This document shows, one piece after another, positions 54,220-64,000 of a DNA stretch of 64,000 bases; the first letter of the stretch is position 1, and the number at the start of each line of letters is the position of its first letter. Under the pieces are notes generated by a model that did no database searches, had not been told where the DNA came from, and saw nothing but the letters and a program-made list of their open reading frames with translations. The stretch is from Apophysomyces variabilis. Lineage: Eukaryota; Mucoromycota; Mucoromycetes; Mucorales; Mucoraceae. The stretch lies in assembly GCA_002749535.1 (NCBI GenBank), contig MZZL01000383.1:124001-188000 (forward strand). The letters are read 5' to 3'. A program made the translations under genes and the position numbers.

Positions 54220-56823
54220 TTATTTCTTATCGTTCTCTCTCGCTGTTCGAATAAGAGGTGAGAGCGAACATAATGGATCGGCTTTGCTAAGGAAGGGATG
54301 TTTAAGGATCTCGGCTGCAGAAGGTCTTCGTTCAGGATCAACTTCTAGACAGCGCGCAAGGAAATTTCGGAACACGTCGCTCAATGACTCTGGACTTTGG
54401 AGTTGTGGTGTACCGTTGGTCGCGATTAGATAAAGAGCACGCAAAGGATTCTCATTTAGATAGGGTGGCTCTCCTTCAACCATTTCAATAGCCATGATGC
54501 CCAAGGACCAGATATCGACCTTTGGACCATATTCTTTGCGCGTGACAACTTCAGGAGCCATCTTTGATTTCAAGTTTAGCGGCAAACCAAAAAAACACGA
54601 CTGATACACTTACCCAGTAAGGAGTTCCGACCATGGTTGTGCGTTTTGCTTGGCTTTCATTCAGCTGCGCACAGAAGCCAAAATCGGCTAACAGCGATCC
54701 AACATCAGCCAAAAACCCAACTTTTACTCCTATTTATCACTTACTCAACTTAATGTTTCCTTGTAAATTCAGCAGAATGTTATCACTTTTGATATCTCTG
54801 TGAATAACACCGTTTGAGTGCAAATGGTGTAATCCTTCCAGCACTTCGCGACACACAGCTGCAATCTGACCTTCCATCATCATATTGCACGTCACTACAT
54901 CCGTGAGACTACCGCCTTCCATGTATTCCATAACAACCCACAGATCTCCTTTCCACAGATAGGAATCAATGTAATTTACGATGTTCGGATGTTGCGACTG
55001 TTTCATAACCATAATCTCATTGATGATAAGTTCCTTCTTGGGCTGTTGTTCCAAGTTCATTTGCTTGATAGCGACAGGCATCTGGTTTCCTTGGCGTGCA
55101 GTGTATACACCGCCAGAAGCTCTATAACATGGTTAAGTATATATGTATATACCCTGAACTGACTTACCCTTGTCCGATTTTGACCATATCCTTATATATC
55201 TTTGTTGGATCCACGTTCCCACATAACTCCCTTAATCTCTTAATGACCTCTGCGTCTTTCATTTGATTCTGTTTACGGTCTTTGGATGGACGGCGTTGCA
55301 CAGCTCCCAAAGTGGATGCTTGCGCAGTTGTGCTTGGAGACTGTGCGGTTGTAGTCTTAGCATTAGCTGCCTTGTTGTTTTCATGAAGCTGGCAAGCACT
55401 ATCAGATAGACTGTCTCTGGCTTTAGGATTATCCAATGTAGATTGTACACATTCTTCGCTACTTTTGCTTGCTTCCACGTTACACTCTAAGTTTCAACAC
55501 GAATATTAATAAATTGTCATACGTTGCCTAATTACAGTACCAGCAGTTGTATTAGACAAAGGTATCTAATCCACAACGGTATAGATTAGCACGATGAATA
55601 AATACTGAGAACAGCTACATACTGGTTTCGTGATATCTTGCGCAGATTTGCGCTTGGAATCTGGTAATTTCAACTTGGATAGGCGGCGCCACGTGTTATT
55701 TTTAGTGTTATTAGATACTTTTTCAGAGTCGATGTCGGGTAGCTCGCTATTACGATTGGGTAATGTCGTTTTCGGGATCTTATGCCACACAGCCTCCTCA
55801 AGTGCGTGAGTTTCTTGATAGAATTCGATGGCATCGATAACAGCCTGTTAAGGTTGGTATGTTTGAAATTAAAAGAAACCAAGCAAGGTAAGGAGATGCA
55901 TATATATGTATATTAGTTAGTGTACCACTCTTTTTAATTACCAAAAATGATATCTAACCTGTGGGTTCTGCTCCTGTTCTTTTTTCGTGATACCACTGTG
56001 TTTGATTAAAACCTGCCATTCTCTAGGCAGACCGGTGAATTCTCCAGTATTTGGGTCAAAGCCAACGTGAGTAACGTGTCTCGTATTATATGGAGAAGAG
56101 ATGTCCATTGATTTCCCCGAAGGGGTAGTTGAAGTATTCGATAAGAGATCTGGGAACGATGCATTAGGACTTCATTGAGGGTACACAATGAAAGGGAAAT
56201 GGAAGAATCTTACGTACCAACAAACTTATCCAAAACACCCTTGAATGTGGTTCTATCTCGCGGCTTCCCCAAGCCAGAGAGCTGGGCAAGTTGATCATTG
56301 ATTGCCAAAGAAGGGGTTGGTTGGGATGTTGTGCTAGAAGGGGGCATAACCGAGGTGATAGCTGAAGCACGAGTGGATTTATTACGGAACGATTCAATAC
56401 TGCTGTAGCTCTTGAGTGCGGGTGTAGCTGGTATGGATGAAATCGATGCTCGATGATTGTTGTTATTGTTATTATTAGAATAGCAAATATTGATTTGTGG
56501 TGATGCTGTTGAATGAACGGAAGAGACTACAGCGCCTGTGTTATATAGTTTTGTAACGTGAGGTTTTGTTCCTAGGGAAAGAGTACGAGATAAGGAAGGA
56601 CTCGACTTATGAGATTTGATGAAGCGTGTTTGATTCGTCGGTTGCTTTGCAATGCTCAAAGCACCGACAAGCGACTTTCGTGATGTGGAGTTATCGAGCG
56701 ATGTAGGAGAGGATCGCTCTGGCACGACTGTAAGGAAAGAAGAACATTTTAGTGATCTATGTTTTGATCTTAGTTCTTGCCTTTCTTATCTGTGTTATGA
56801 AGAGAAATAGACGTGGTATCCAT
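54220..56823 (-). CDS. p21-activated protein kinase (PAK; Ste20/Shk1 type)
   Basis: Starts [14 protein letters not shown] at 56823. PAKs bind GTP-Cdc42/Rac through a CRIB domain and control polarity, septins and MAPK cascades. A Ser/Asn-rich N-terminus precedes the CRIB ([20 protein letters not shown], then [13 protein letters not shown]), at about 56125-56005. A disordered linker follows. The kinase domain (about 55210-54270) has KIGQGASGGVY (Gly loop), [14 protein letters not shown] (Lys), [28 protein letters not shown] (HRD), DFGFCAQL (DFG), [15 protein letters not shown] (activation loop) and [20 protein letters not shown]. All catalytic residues are present. There is no PH domain, so it is Ste20/Shk1-like rather than Cla4-like. 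The first intron appears to be GC-AG (exon end AAAG, donor GCAAGA near 56779). Confidence 0.95.
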
Positions 56824-57217
56824 GATAACTATATATATATTATATAGACGAGATTAGAAAGAGACACTCAAGGGGGAGACAAATGGTTGAAGATGAGAAC
56901 AGTCGGTTTATTGTTTTGGCCCTAAATTGTGAACGAAGGAGGAAAAGAAAAATGTGGAGAAAGCGAACAACAGCCAGGAAAGGGGTGGAAAACTTGTCTA
57001 AGCATAGGGGTCATTATTTGCTTAGGAGAGAAAGAGAGTAAAAAAGTAGCTTGTCGGTCTGTGGAAACAGAGACCAATATCTGGCGCCATTTTTTACTGC
57101 TGGAAAGAATCAGGTGTCTTTAGGTGGGATTTCCAGTGACACCCGTCGGAGAGATATCAGAGTGCAAGTTGAAACTTATAAAAACCGGGTGATAGAATGC
57201 ATTACACAGTCATCACG
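56824..57217. other. Divergent promoter region of PAK and universal stress protein genes
   Basis: An (AT)n stretch at 56829-56845 lies just upstream of the PAK start. A TATAAAAA box at 57177-57184 lies 34-41 bp before the stress-protein ATG. Confidence 0.5.
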
Positions 57218-57818
57218 ATGGCACGCACTATTTTACTTTGTCACGACGACTCGGAACAATCCACTAAAAATATAACATGGATTCTAAATCATTACGTTTT
57301 ATTATCAACTGACAAAATCTACATCGCCACTGTTGTAAATGAAGATCTATTTCACGTTGAGGGTATAGAGACCTGGCAAGCAGGTGCAATTGCTGGAACA
57401 GCTTGGGATATGAGCGATTACAATGACAGGGTTCAACTATTGGAGGATCATGCTACGGATAGATTGAAGATAGCGTGCAATAGGCTCCGTGAGCATGGAG
57501 TAAGCACAACTTTAAATTTTTGAAGTGTATGATCGACACCCTAACTCCAATCTAGTTGGAAGCTACACCGATTCTCCTTAAGGGTGAGGCAGAAACAATG
57601 CTGGTTAGTTTTGCAGAAGAAAGGAAAGTGGACATGGTCATCGTTGGGAGCCGGGGTTTAGGGTTCCTCAAAAGGTAACATCCTTCATCATTTAAAAAAA
57701 AGCCCTGCTGATTTGTATGCTCACACGTTGTTTTTTCTTTGTTAGAAAACTCCTGGGGTCTGTTTCAGAGCATTTAATCCATCATCTTAAATGCCCTGTC
57801 TTAGTCGTTAAAACCTAA
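57218..57818 (+). CDS. Universal stress protein (UspA family)
   Basis: Three exons (57218-57499, 57556-57674, 57746-57818) give 157 residues, the usual size of a single Usp domain. Usp proteins are nucleotide-binding Rossmann-like proteins induced by stress; fungal roles are poorly defined. The first strand is RTILLCHDDSEQSTKNITWI. The ATP-binding signature G-2x-G-9x-G-S is intact: VGSRGLGFLKRKLLGSVS, then EHLIHHLKCPVLVVKT. The start at 57218 is preferred over the in-frame ATG at 57197, because a TATA box at 57177-57184 lies too close to the latter. Confidence 0.9.
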
Positions 57819-60800
57819 CTTACTTAATCATGATGCACGTAACACCTTACAGTTCACCTACTTCTTCTCTTCCTCCCTCCCCCTGCATTCCATGTTTTTA
57901 ACGAAAGAAATCTAAAGGGAAACGAAATAATGTCATTTAAATTGTGGGAAGACTTTCTATTTCATCATTGTTTATTTCTGACTCTCTTCATATGCCATTC
58001 GCTGCGTCATTGATAACATCATACCTTAACCTTTTAATCTAAGAAAGCATGCCACGTTGTCATGGGACTGGGTATTGTGCACGAACATTAGGTGATTTTC
58101 AGCTCGGTGCAACACAAGGTTTGTAGTGAGTGGCTGAATTTAGGCAAGTGACCTTTCTGAAATGATATAAAGAGGGCGAGTTAACTCCAAGCCTTGAATA
58201 AAAGTGTGAAGATAAAAAAAAGGCACTCACTTCAACTTTCTCCTTGACAATGTCACGATTGATCATTCTCGATGTCTCTCCATCTTCACGGCAATATAGT
58301 CCCATACGAAAAAGAAGTGACTCATCTTGCACATCATCCTTGTCCACGTTTTCAGCAGAAACAGCGTGTTCTTCTTCTACCTCTATACCAGAAACGAGAG
58401 CTGCTGTCCGATTTTCCAAGGTCGTCGTTGTAAACGACCCTTCCACTGTCTGCTTAGTGACTGGTCAAAGTCCAGGAACGACGAAAGGAATCGTCAACCG
58501 ACACTTCGTCAAGACACGATAACAACAACAACAATATCTAATACCCTCACTATACCACCCTCTCTGTATGTATCCAATATTGTCACACAAAGTCGTCCAC
58601 TTCTACGCACTTCCTCTTTTCGGTTTGACTGTCGATCAGTTACTCCTCTTTAAATACTGTGTTTTATCTTTGCTGTATAGGTTCATCCTTTTTCTTTTCT
58701 ATATGCCCGTTTCATAAACATTCAATTTCTGTATTAACTTTTTGTTGATCAAACCTCTATTGGATCTGCAGTGAAAATATCCCTTAGAAACTGTCCGCAA
58801 ACAAATCCTGCCCCTTTGGGCTATGCACTGTTAATGAACTTGTGCTACGTATCTACGACGTTGCGCACACTAAATTCTGCATCCTTTCCAATGCTCTTGA
58901 TTCATACCACAGAGACGGCAAAACTAGCAAATGCTCGCTAAATATAAGCCTAAACAGAAACACGACTTCAAGACCGTGTTATACTGCACTGCCTCTTGTC
59001 TTCGGCCCTTATCAGAATAGATCCCTGAAGAAAAGGCTTCATGCGAAAGCTGACTGCTTAGGTTTTGAACATATCATGAATAGTCGTAGTTTCGTACGGG
59101 TTTTTATAGCGCCAGAATTATTGTGCGCAAGAGCATGTTGTGCGAAAATATGTTGATGCAGAAATGACTGTACTCATACAAAGTAGAAATCAGGCTTCCC
59201 ATGGTTTGCAAAGCCTTGAGTAGAGCTTGGGACCCAACAGGAAATAACAATCTGCTGCTATAAGAGATACATGCTATGCGAAGTCATGGTTAATGTTATA
59301 CGACAGAAAAGACAATCAAGAGCCGATGTTGCTAAGCCTTGGTAATTGAGTATTGTAAAATCGGTAAGCTTCAGTTCGTCTTGAAGAGTACTTATTGGCA
59401 CAAACTGCACCAGGTGTATATCTGGTACCATCACCGGACCCTTTATGCATAATCCAGGTAATCTACTTTTATATTGCTGCAGCTTTGAATTTACGAGCTT
59501 TTCACGAGAGTATTTTACTCTAGATACAGAATGATATGCAACTGTGCCCTATTTTTCCATGCTGAAGCTTCTGCTGTCATCTTGCGATTCTCCCGGGTAC
59601 GCACTGTTATTTTTGGCCATTACGTAAATAGGCACATTCTTGTAACTGATTGATTCAGTTACCTATCGTACAAAGACGAACTACACAATCAGAGCATCCG
59701 ATTGATACCGTTGCAAATGCCTCTGCACTGAAATATCTCACCTCTTTGTCTAAAATGCGCAAGCTTTGGTTGTCTAGCACCTAATATATTGCTCAACCAT
59801 TAATCGGGCAATAAAGCACATTGTTCCCTCATAAGTTTAACATATAATGTATGAGGCATCTCAGGTACCAGTAGCTGGACTGAGCGCTTAATGCACAGTC
59901 AACAGTTTTGGTGATACAGATCGCCTCGTAGATAAAATCCCGTAAATACATGATATTTTAATCCCAGGATTTCCTTACTGTTCTCGTTATGTAGAAGATC
60001 TCCGGATGAGAACTACAAAACCACATGTGTAGTCTAAAAGGCTTTCGCTAATGTAATTGATATATATATGGTAAATAAAATTAGTAGAACCTAAAAAACG
60101 ATCGCGGTACTGCACCACTCTAAACGTTAAATGAAACATAAAATACCAGATAGACATGATAAAGCGCACAGAGGCAGTCTTTTATAGAAGAGAAACCGCT
60201 CATTTTCGGTAGTATCATCCTGGTAGCATCATTCACTACGACGTACCTTTAAAGAAGCTTGCAAGAGATATCCATCCGACAAAGCTATGAGGTATAACTA
60301 CATCCTTCAAGATTTCTACGTGCCTACTCTGAAACTTTCCAGATTGATATCAAACAAGACCTATATCCCATGACTAAAATGAGTGCATACTCTTCCCTTT
60401 CAGTAGAATGGAATCCACACTTGCCTCGACACTTTGCTTAGTATACAGTATAAATATTCGTCGGCATATACACGCTAATTGTATGTCAAAAGTCGATAAC
60501 AGGTTATGGTTTTAGGCTGTCTATTGCATATCTGTTTGAATAGATCCATGCGACAAGGAGGTATAGTCTCCTTGTTGCACCACTCGTCTATATATCCTTA
60601 GCTGGGACGGAGTTTGTGAAGAGCTGCTCGTGGACAAAGTTGAAATTTCAATTTGCTAAAGGGTCGAAGATCTAACCACTCTTCTGCTGTATAAGGAGAA
60701 ATATCCTTGAGCCAAATACCGGAAGTTATTCTCATGCGACATATGGCCAATGATATTAGATGTCCGCCACCCCCTTTGTTCATATGATCCATGTTGGCTT

Positions 60801-61598
60801 TTTTCTTCTTTTCCACGCTGCTTTGCAGGGAAGTCTAATTTACTATACTGAGTAGGAGATAAGTGAATCAATTTTAGTCAAGCTAAAGAGGTTTAAAACG
60901 AACAAAGCCATTTATTTCGGTCATATGCACTAAAACGGCAATATCGAATATTAAGGGTCGTTTGCGCGGTATGCCCGTTCCCATCTCGACCCGTGAAGAT
61001 GGACATGGACCAGACCTTCCGTGTAACCATAGCAGGGGGCTAGGAAAATTTTTTCCAAAAGCACCTTTGTTCATGTCGGCGAACGAAACTGGCCCGTTCA
61101 AAAAAGGCACTAATGGGTCCTGTCGCCGATGCAGTAAGGCACGATCCTTCTGATTGGATCAAAAAAATTCTCAACGCACTAAACCAAAAGGCTTCAACCC
61201 TTTATCCAGACTTTTGCCATGTTACTCTTCTGGACATAGAAACAATAACTATGGTGAGCTGTATATACTACGATGGCGTCGGTGTGCAGCGAGCGAAGGA
61301 TGCAACAGGGGGGAGGTGAGGGGCCTACTGTTCCACAAGAATGCGCCAATCAGATGTGGCACAGCTGAAACACATCGTTTGACGGTGCTTAAAAAACCAT
61401 TTTTTAGTTCTTTCCATCCGGTCTTGTGTTTGTTTGCTTTCTTTTTGTCACAGCTGGTCTGTCAAAATTGACGCAACATCCTTGCCGACTGTACATTTTT
61501 TGTTTTTATCCACGAACCTCGTAAGCAACTGAGGAATCAACTGAGCTCACAAGTATACCAACTCAACAATCCTACCCCTTCCAAATTCTGTGGTTGCT
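57819..61598. other. Gene-poor stretch with scattered relics
   Basis: Apart from the possible exon at 58099-58446, there is AT-rich DNA without secure genes from 58500 to 61590. Protein-like islands are a minus frame 60816-60598 (SGIWLKDISPYTAEEWLDLR) and plus/minus frames near 60883-61319 (HDPSDWIKKILNALNQKAST), none with a known domain. They may be decayed repeats. Confidence 0.4.
58099..58446 (-). CDS. Possible exon of an unassigned gene
   Basis: The frame reads EGSFTTTTLENRTAALVSGI and ESLLFRMGLYCREDGETSRM, then INRDIVKEKVE followed by a GT donor (GTGAGT near 58230). It looks like true coding sequence, but no ATG opens it and no family is recognised. A TATTTAAAG stretch lies upstream near 58650. 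A downstream exon after CATTTCAG near 58160 could complete it. Weak. Confidence 0.25.
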   Translation of the reverse strand: MEGSFTTTTLENRTAALVSGIEVEEEHAVSAENVDKDDVQDESLLFRMGLYCREDGETSRMINRDIVKEKVEVSAFFLSSHFYSRLGVNSPSLYHFRKVTCLNSATHYKPCVAPS

Positions 61599-62270
61599 AT
61601 GAGAATCGACTCACCCTCTTTACAAGGTACTTTGACTAGTCGTGCTTCCTTAACAGAGTCCCAGTCTAACATATTCTTGGCAGAGTCTGGATCCCCTAAA
61701 GGAGAGGGCAGGTCACATCGACTTGAAATTGATAACGCTTTTCTTACGCAACAAAACGCTCATTTAAACAAAGAACTTTCCTTTACGCGCTATACCATCA
61801 ACGCACTTAAAAACATTGCTACGCAAAAGGAAAACGCTCTGCAGGATACCAGGCGGGAACTGGACAGAGCTTATTTCCGCATCCGGATGCTGGAAATGGC
61901 GTTGCTCAGGCAACAACAACAACAACAATTTCATCTCCATCAAGTGCCACTGCAACCAGAGCAGCAGCTGCAGCAGCTGCAGCAGCCACAGAACTTCTTT
62001 GCTGACCTGTCTGGTATGGGACAGCCTGTGCGCGCTGAAGATAACAGCGGACCGATGTTGATCAACGACGCTGATTCATCCGACGACCAAGAACTTTCCG
62101 AAGACGACGAAGATGAAGAAACAGTTGTTAACGGATGTCGTTCTTCAGATATCATGTCGAAGTTACCTTTACGAGTTCCTGTTGGTGTATACGAAGATCA
62201 TCCAGTGCAACAGTTGACACCCGATTCTCCACATAATGACCACACTGCCCTCATGGAGTACAACGTCTAA
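61599..62270 (+). CDS. Coiled-coil, Gln-rich hypothetical protein
   Basis: A single-exon frame of 223 residues from ATG 61599 (an in-frame GTG lies just upstream). Residues about 45-105 form a predicted coiled coil (HRLEIDNAFLTQQNAHLNKE, ALQDTRRELDRAYFRIRMLE). A Gln-rich tract follows (RQQQQQQFHLHQ and QQLQQLQQPQ). Then comes a Ser/acidic patch (DADSSDDQELSEDDEDEE). The arrangement, a short leucine-rich coiled coil plus acidic and Gln tracts, resembles regulatory or scaffold proteins, but there is no basic region that would make it bZIP. Function unknown; a gene is likely given length and codon regularity. Confidence 0.6.
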   Translation: MRIDSPSLQGTLTSRASLTESQSNIFLAESGSPKGEGRSHRLEIDNAFLTQQNAHLNKELSFTRYTINALKNIATQKENALQDTRRELDRAYFRIRMLEMALLRQQQQQQFHLHQVPLQPEQQLQQLQQPQNFFADLSGMGQPVRAEDNSGPMLINDADSSDDQELSEDDEDEETVVNGCRSSDIMSKLPLRVPVGVYEDHPVQQLTPDSPHNDHTALMEYNV

Positions 62271-62746
62271 AGAAAAGGAGTACATCTCTGGTTTTTAGTC
62301 TAAAGAAAGTTATACATTAAAAAAGAAAGGAGATGAGATTGTCAAAGTGAACTTAGATGATGTTGTTCGCAACAGTTTATTAGATCTAGATCGAAGAACA
62401 CTGCCAGAACAAACGATGAGTGCATTGTTACGAAGACAACTAATCTAGTAAAGGCGAAAGATTAATAGGGACCTGTCTTACAGCTTCGAAAAACAAATAT
62501 CTACCTTCCTACAATCTAGAAAATGTTTTGAGGCCATTCTTTTTCTTTATCATATGTATATGATGAGGTCCAGAGCGTAGAGTGTTATATAGACGATGGT
62601 ATGCGGCACTTTTGCCTTTTTCGATTGTAAGCTTTCGATCGGAGAATTTGAATGGTCTTAGGACATTGGCACATTCACGACGTTTCTCTTCATTTTTTTT
62701 TCATTTTGGTTGGAGAAATCCTCCGCAAATAAAAGTCCCGTTCCAC
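62271..62746. other. Intergenic upstream of the CAP-Gly gene
   Basis: AT-rich flank. The CAP-Gly frame extends upstream to 62582 without an ATG suited to initiation, so this is taken as leader. Confidence 0.5.
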
Positions 62747-64000
62747 ATGTCAAGAATAGCAAGACCAGCTCATGCGGGAGGCATCGCTGTAGCCTCTATT
62801 CCTACATCTCCACGCTCTAAAGTACCTGCAAAAAAATCTCGCTTCTCTTCAACCTCAACATCGGATGAACTTGATGTCACTGGTCCACCAACGGACGCAC
62901 CCAAAGTACAACGACGGTCCTTGAAAACTGCCAACTCACCACAACGATCACCCAATCTCAGTAGACCCAACAATGCTACAATAACACGATCTTCAACCTC
63001 TTCGACCGAAGAACTCAGCGAACCGGAATCTGTCTCACGCTTTTCTGCTTCCTCAAAAACGAGCACACCACGGTCCTCATTAACTCGTTCACCTACTCAG
63101 AAATCAAGCAACACTGTACCTCAGCTTACAGTTGGTAAGCGCGTGACAGTTCCAAGCCTAAGCGTAATAGGAACGCTTCGTTTTGTTGGAGAAACGAAGT
63201 TCAAACCTGGTCTGTGGACTGGTATTGAGTTAGACCTTGTGGGTACGGGAAAGAATGATGGCTGTGTTCAGGGGTAAGTGATACATTCTCTTATTGCCTG
63301 ACAATGAATAAGATACCTTTGATTGTCTGCAAAGCGTGGTTTTCGTTTCTTCCGCTTGATCTATGTCCGATAACTAACCCTACGATTACTCTTTGCTAGC
63401 GTGCGATACTTTTCCTGTCCGCCACAGACAGGATTGTTTATCTTGGCTTCCAAAGTAGTTCCTCTGCAGGATGATAATGGAGCTGATGATTCGCATCAAG
63501 CGAAAGAGCAGATCCTCAATAAAATTAAGCCTACAGCAACCAAATCAACTAGGGTCACTCAGATGTCACATGGACCTACACCAACTCGCAACCCTTCTAC
63601 AGTTCTCTTAAAACCATCCTCTTCCAAGCTAACCAGTACTGTACGATCGCCTGAAAGGACAACTGGTCGACGTTCCATAAAAAAAGCAGCAACACGTGGC
63701 CCGTCCGAGTCCCGTGCTGAACCAGACGAAGTAGCACCTACCAACGTATTTGACGAAGCCCAACTTCCACATAAACCAGATGTAGCTACCGAGCGACCTC
63801 AGATCAACCTTAGTTTGCAGCAGTTGGCATCCATTGAACAGCCACCGGCAGACAAAACGAATGATATAGCCTTACAAGATGTGTGTGACCTGCTCGAAAA
63901 GACGCAAAGAGAAAAAGAACAATTGGCCCAACAGATGAATGGGAAAGAAGCTGCTTGGGAACGTTTGGTCTCAACGAAGGAAAGTTATGCATTACTAGTG
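62747..64000 (+). CDS. CAP-Gly microtubule plus-end protein (CLIP-170/Tip1/Bik1-like), partial
   Basis: Exon 1 is 62747-63273 and exon 2 runs from 63400 off the right edge. These proteins track growing microtubule plus ends and in fungi cooperate with kinesin and dynein in polarity. A Ser/Thr/Arg-rich basic N-terminus (RSSLTRSPTQKSSNTVPQ) precedes one CAP-Gly domain at residues about 129-195: VGKRVTVPSLSVIGTLRFVG, FKPGLWTGIELD, GKNDGCVQGVRYFSCPPQTG (the usual GKNDG-x-V-x-G-x-RYF core) and LFILASKV. A second basic, Pro/Ser-rich linker (SPERTTGRRSIKKAATRG) leads into a coiled coil beginning DVCDLLEKTQREKEQLAQQM at the window end. The zinc-knuckle tail of CLIPs lies outside and cannot be checked. 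Confidence 0.9.

Overview
The window is nuclear DNA of a filamentous early-diverging fungus, most likely Mucoromycota. That placement is an inference. It rests on intron-rich genes with short introns, a fungal gene set (Sec12, Snx4, PacC, PAK, BimC kinesin), a UspA-type protein, and degenerate MULE, Tc1/IS630 and hAT-type DNA. Exon edges below come from reading frames plus GT-AG (rarely GC-AG) junctions, not transcript data.

Layout. 0-16 kb is gene-dense. It holds a secreted protein resembling bacterial TroA-type substrate-binding proteins (cut by the left edge), two divergent WrbA/Pst2-type flavodoxin quinone reductases (one with a C-terminal CaaX box), SmD3, a Fat1-type very-long-chain acyl-CoA synthetase, a PacC/Rim101 pH-response factor, and mitochondrial dihydroxy-acid dehydratase (ILV3). 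16-29.3 kb is a graveyard of mobile DNA: a broken Tc1/IS630 transposase, a decayed gene with a resolvase-like motif, a GC-rich hAT-like MITE with a near-perfect 8-bp target duplication, and two large opposed MULE relics. Both MULE relics carry SWIM and OTU-type cysteine-protease domains.

29.5-44.2 kb returns to housekeeping genes: sorting nexin 4 (PX-BAR), two tandem short-chain dehydrogenases, a small RVxF-motif protein, a Sec12-like Sar1 exchange factor, an unassigned Ser/Thr-rich protein and a small secreted protein. 44.7-64 kb is rich in cytoskeletal and polarity genes: a kinesin-3 with FHA and PH domains, a BimC-type kinesin-5, a CRIB-containing PAK kinase and, at the right edge, a CAP-Gly (CLIP-170/Tip1-like) protein. 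A universal stress protein and a coiled-coil hypothetical protein lie between them.

Themes. Membrane traffic (Sec12, Snx4) and polarised growth (PAK, kinesin-3, CLIP) fit hyphal tip growth, but no operon-like linkage is implied. The most unusual items are the bacterial-type binding protein, the MULE-SWIM-OTU elements, the prenylation signal on one flavodoxin, and a 48-nt frame-preserving intron in the Sec12 gene.
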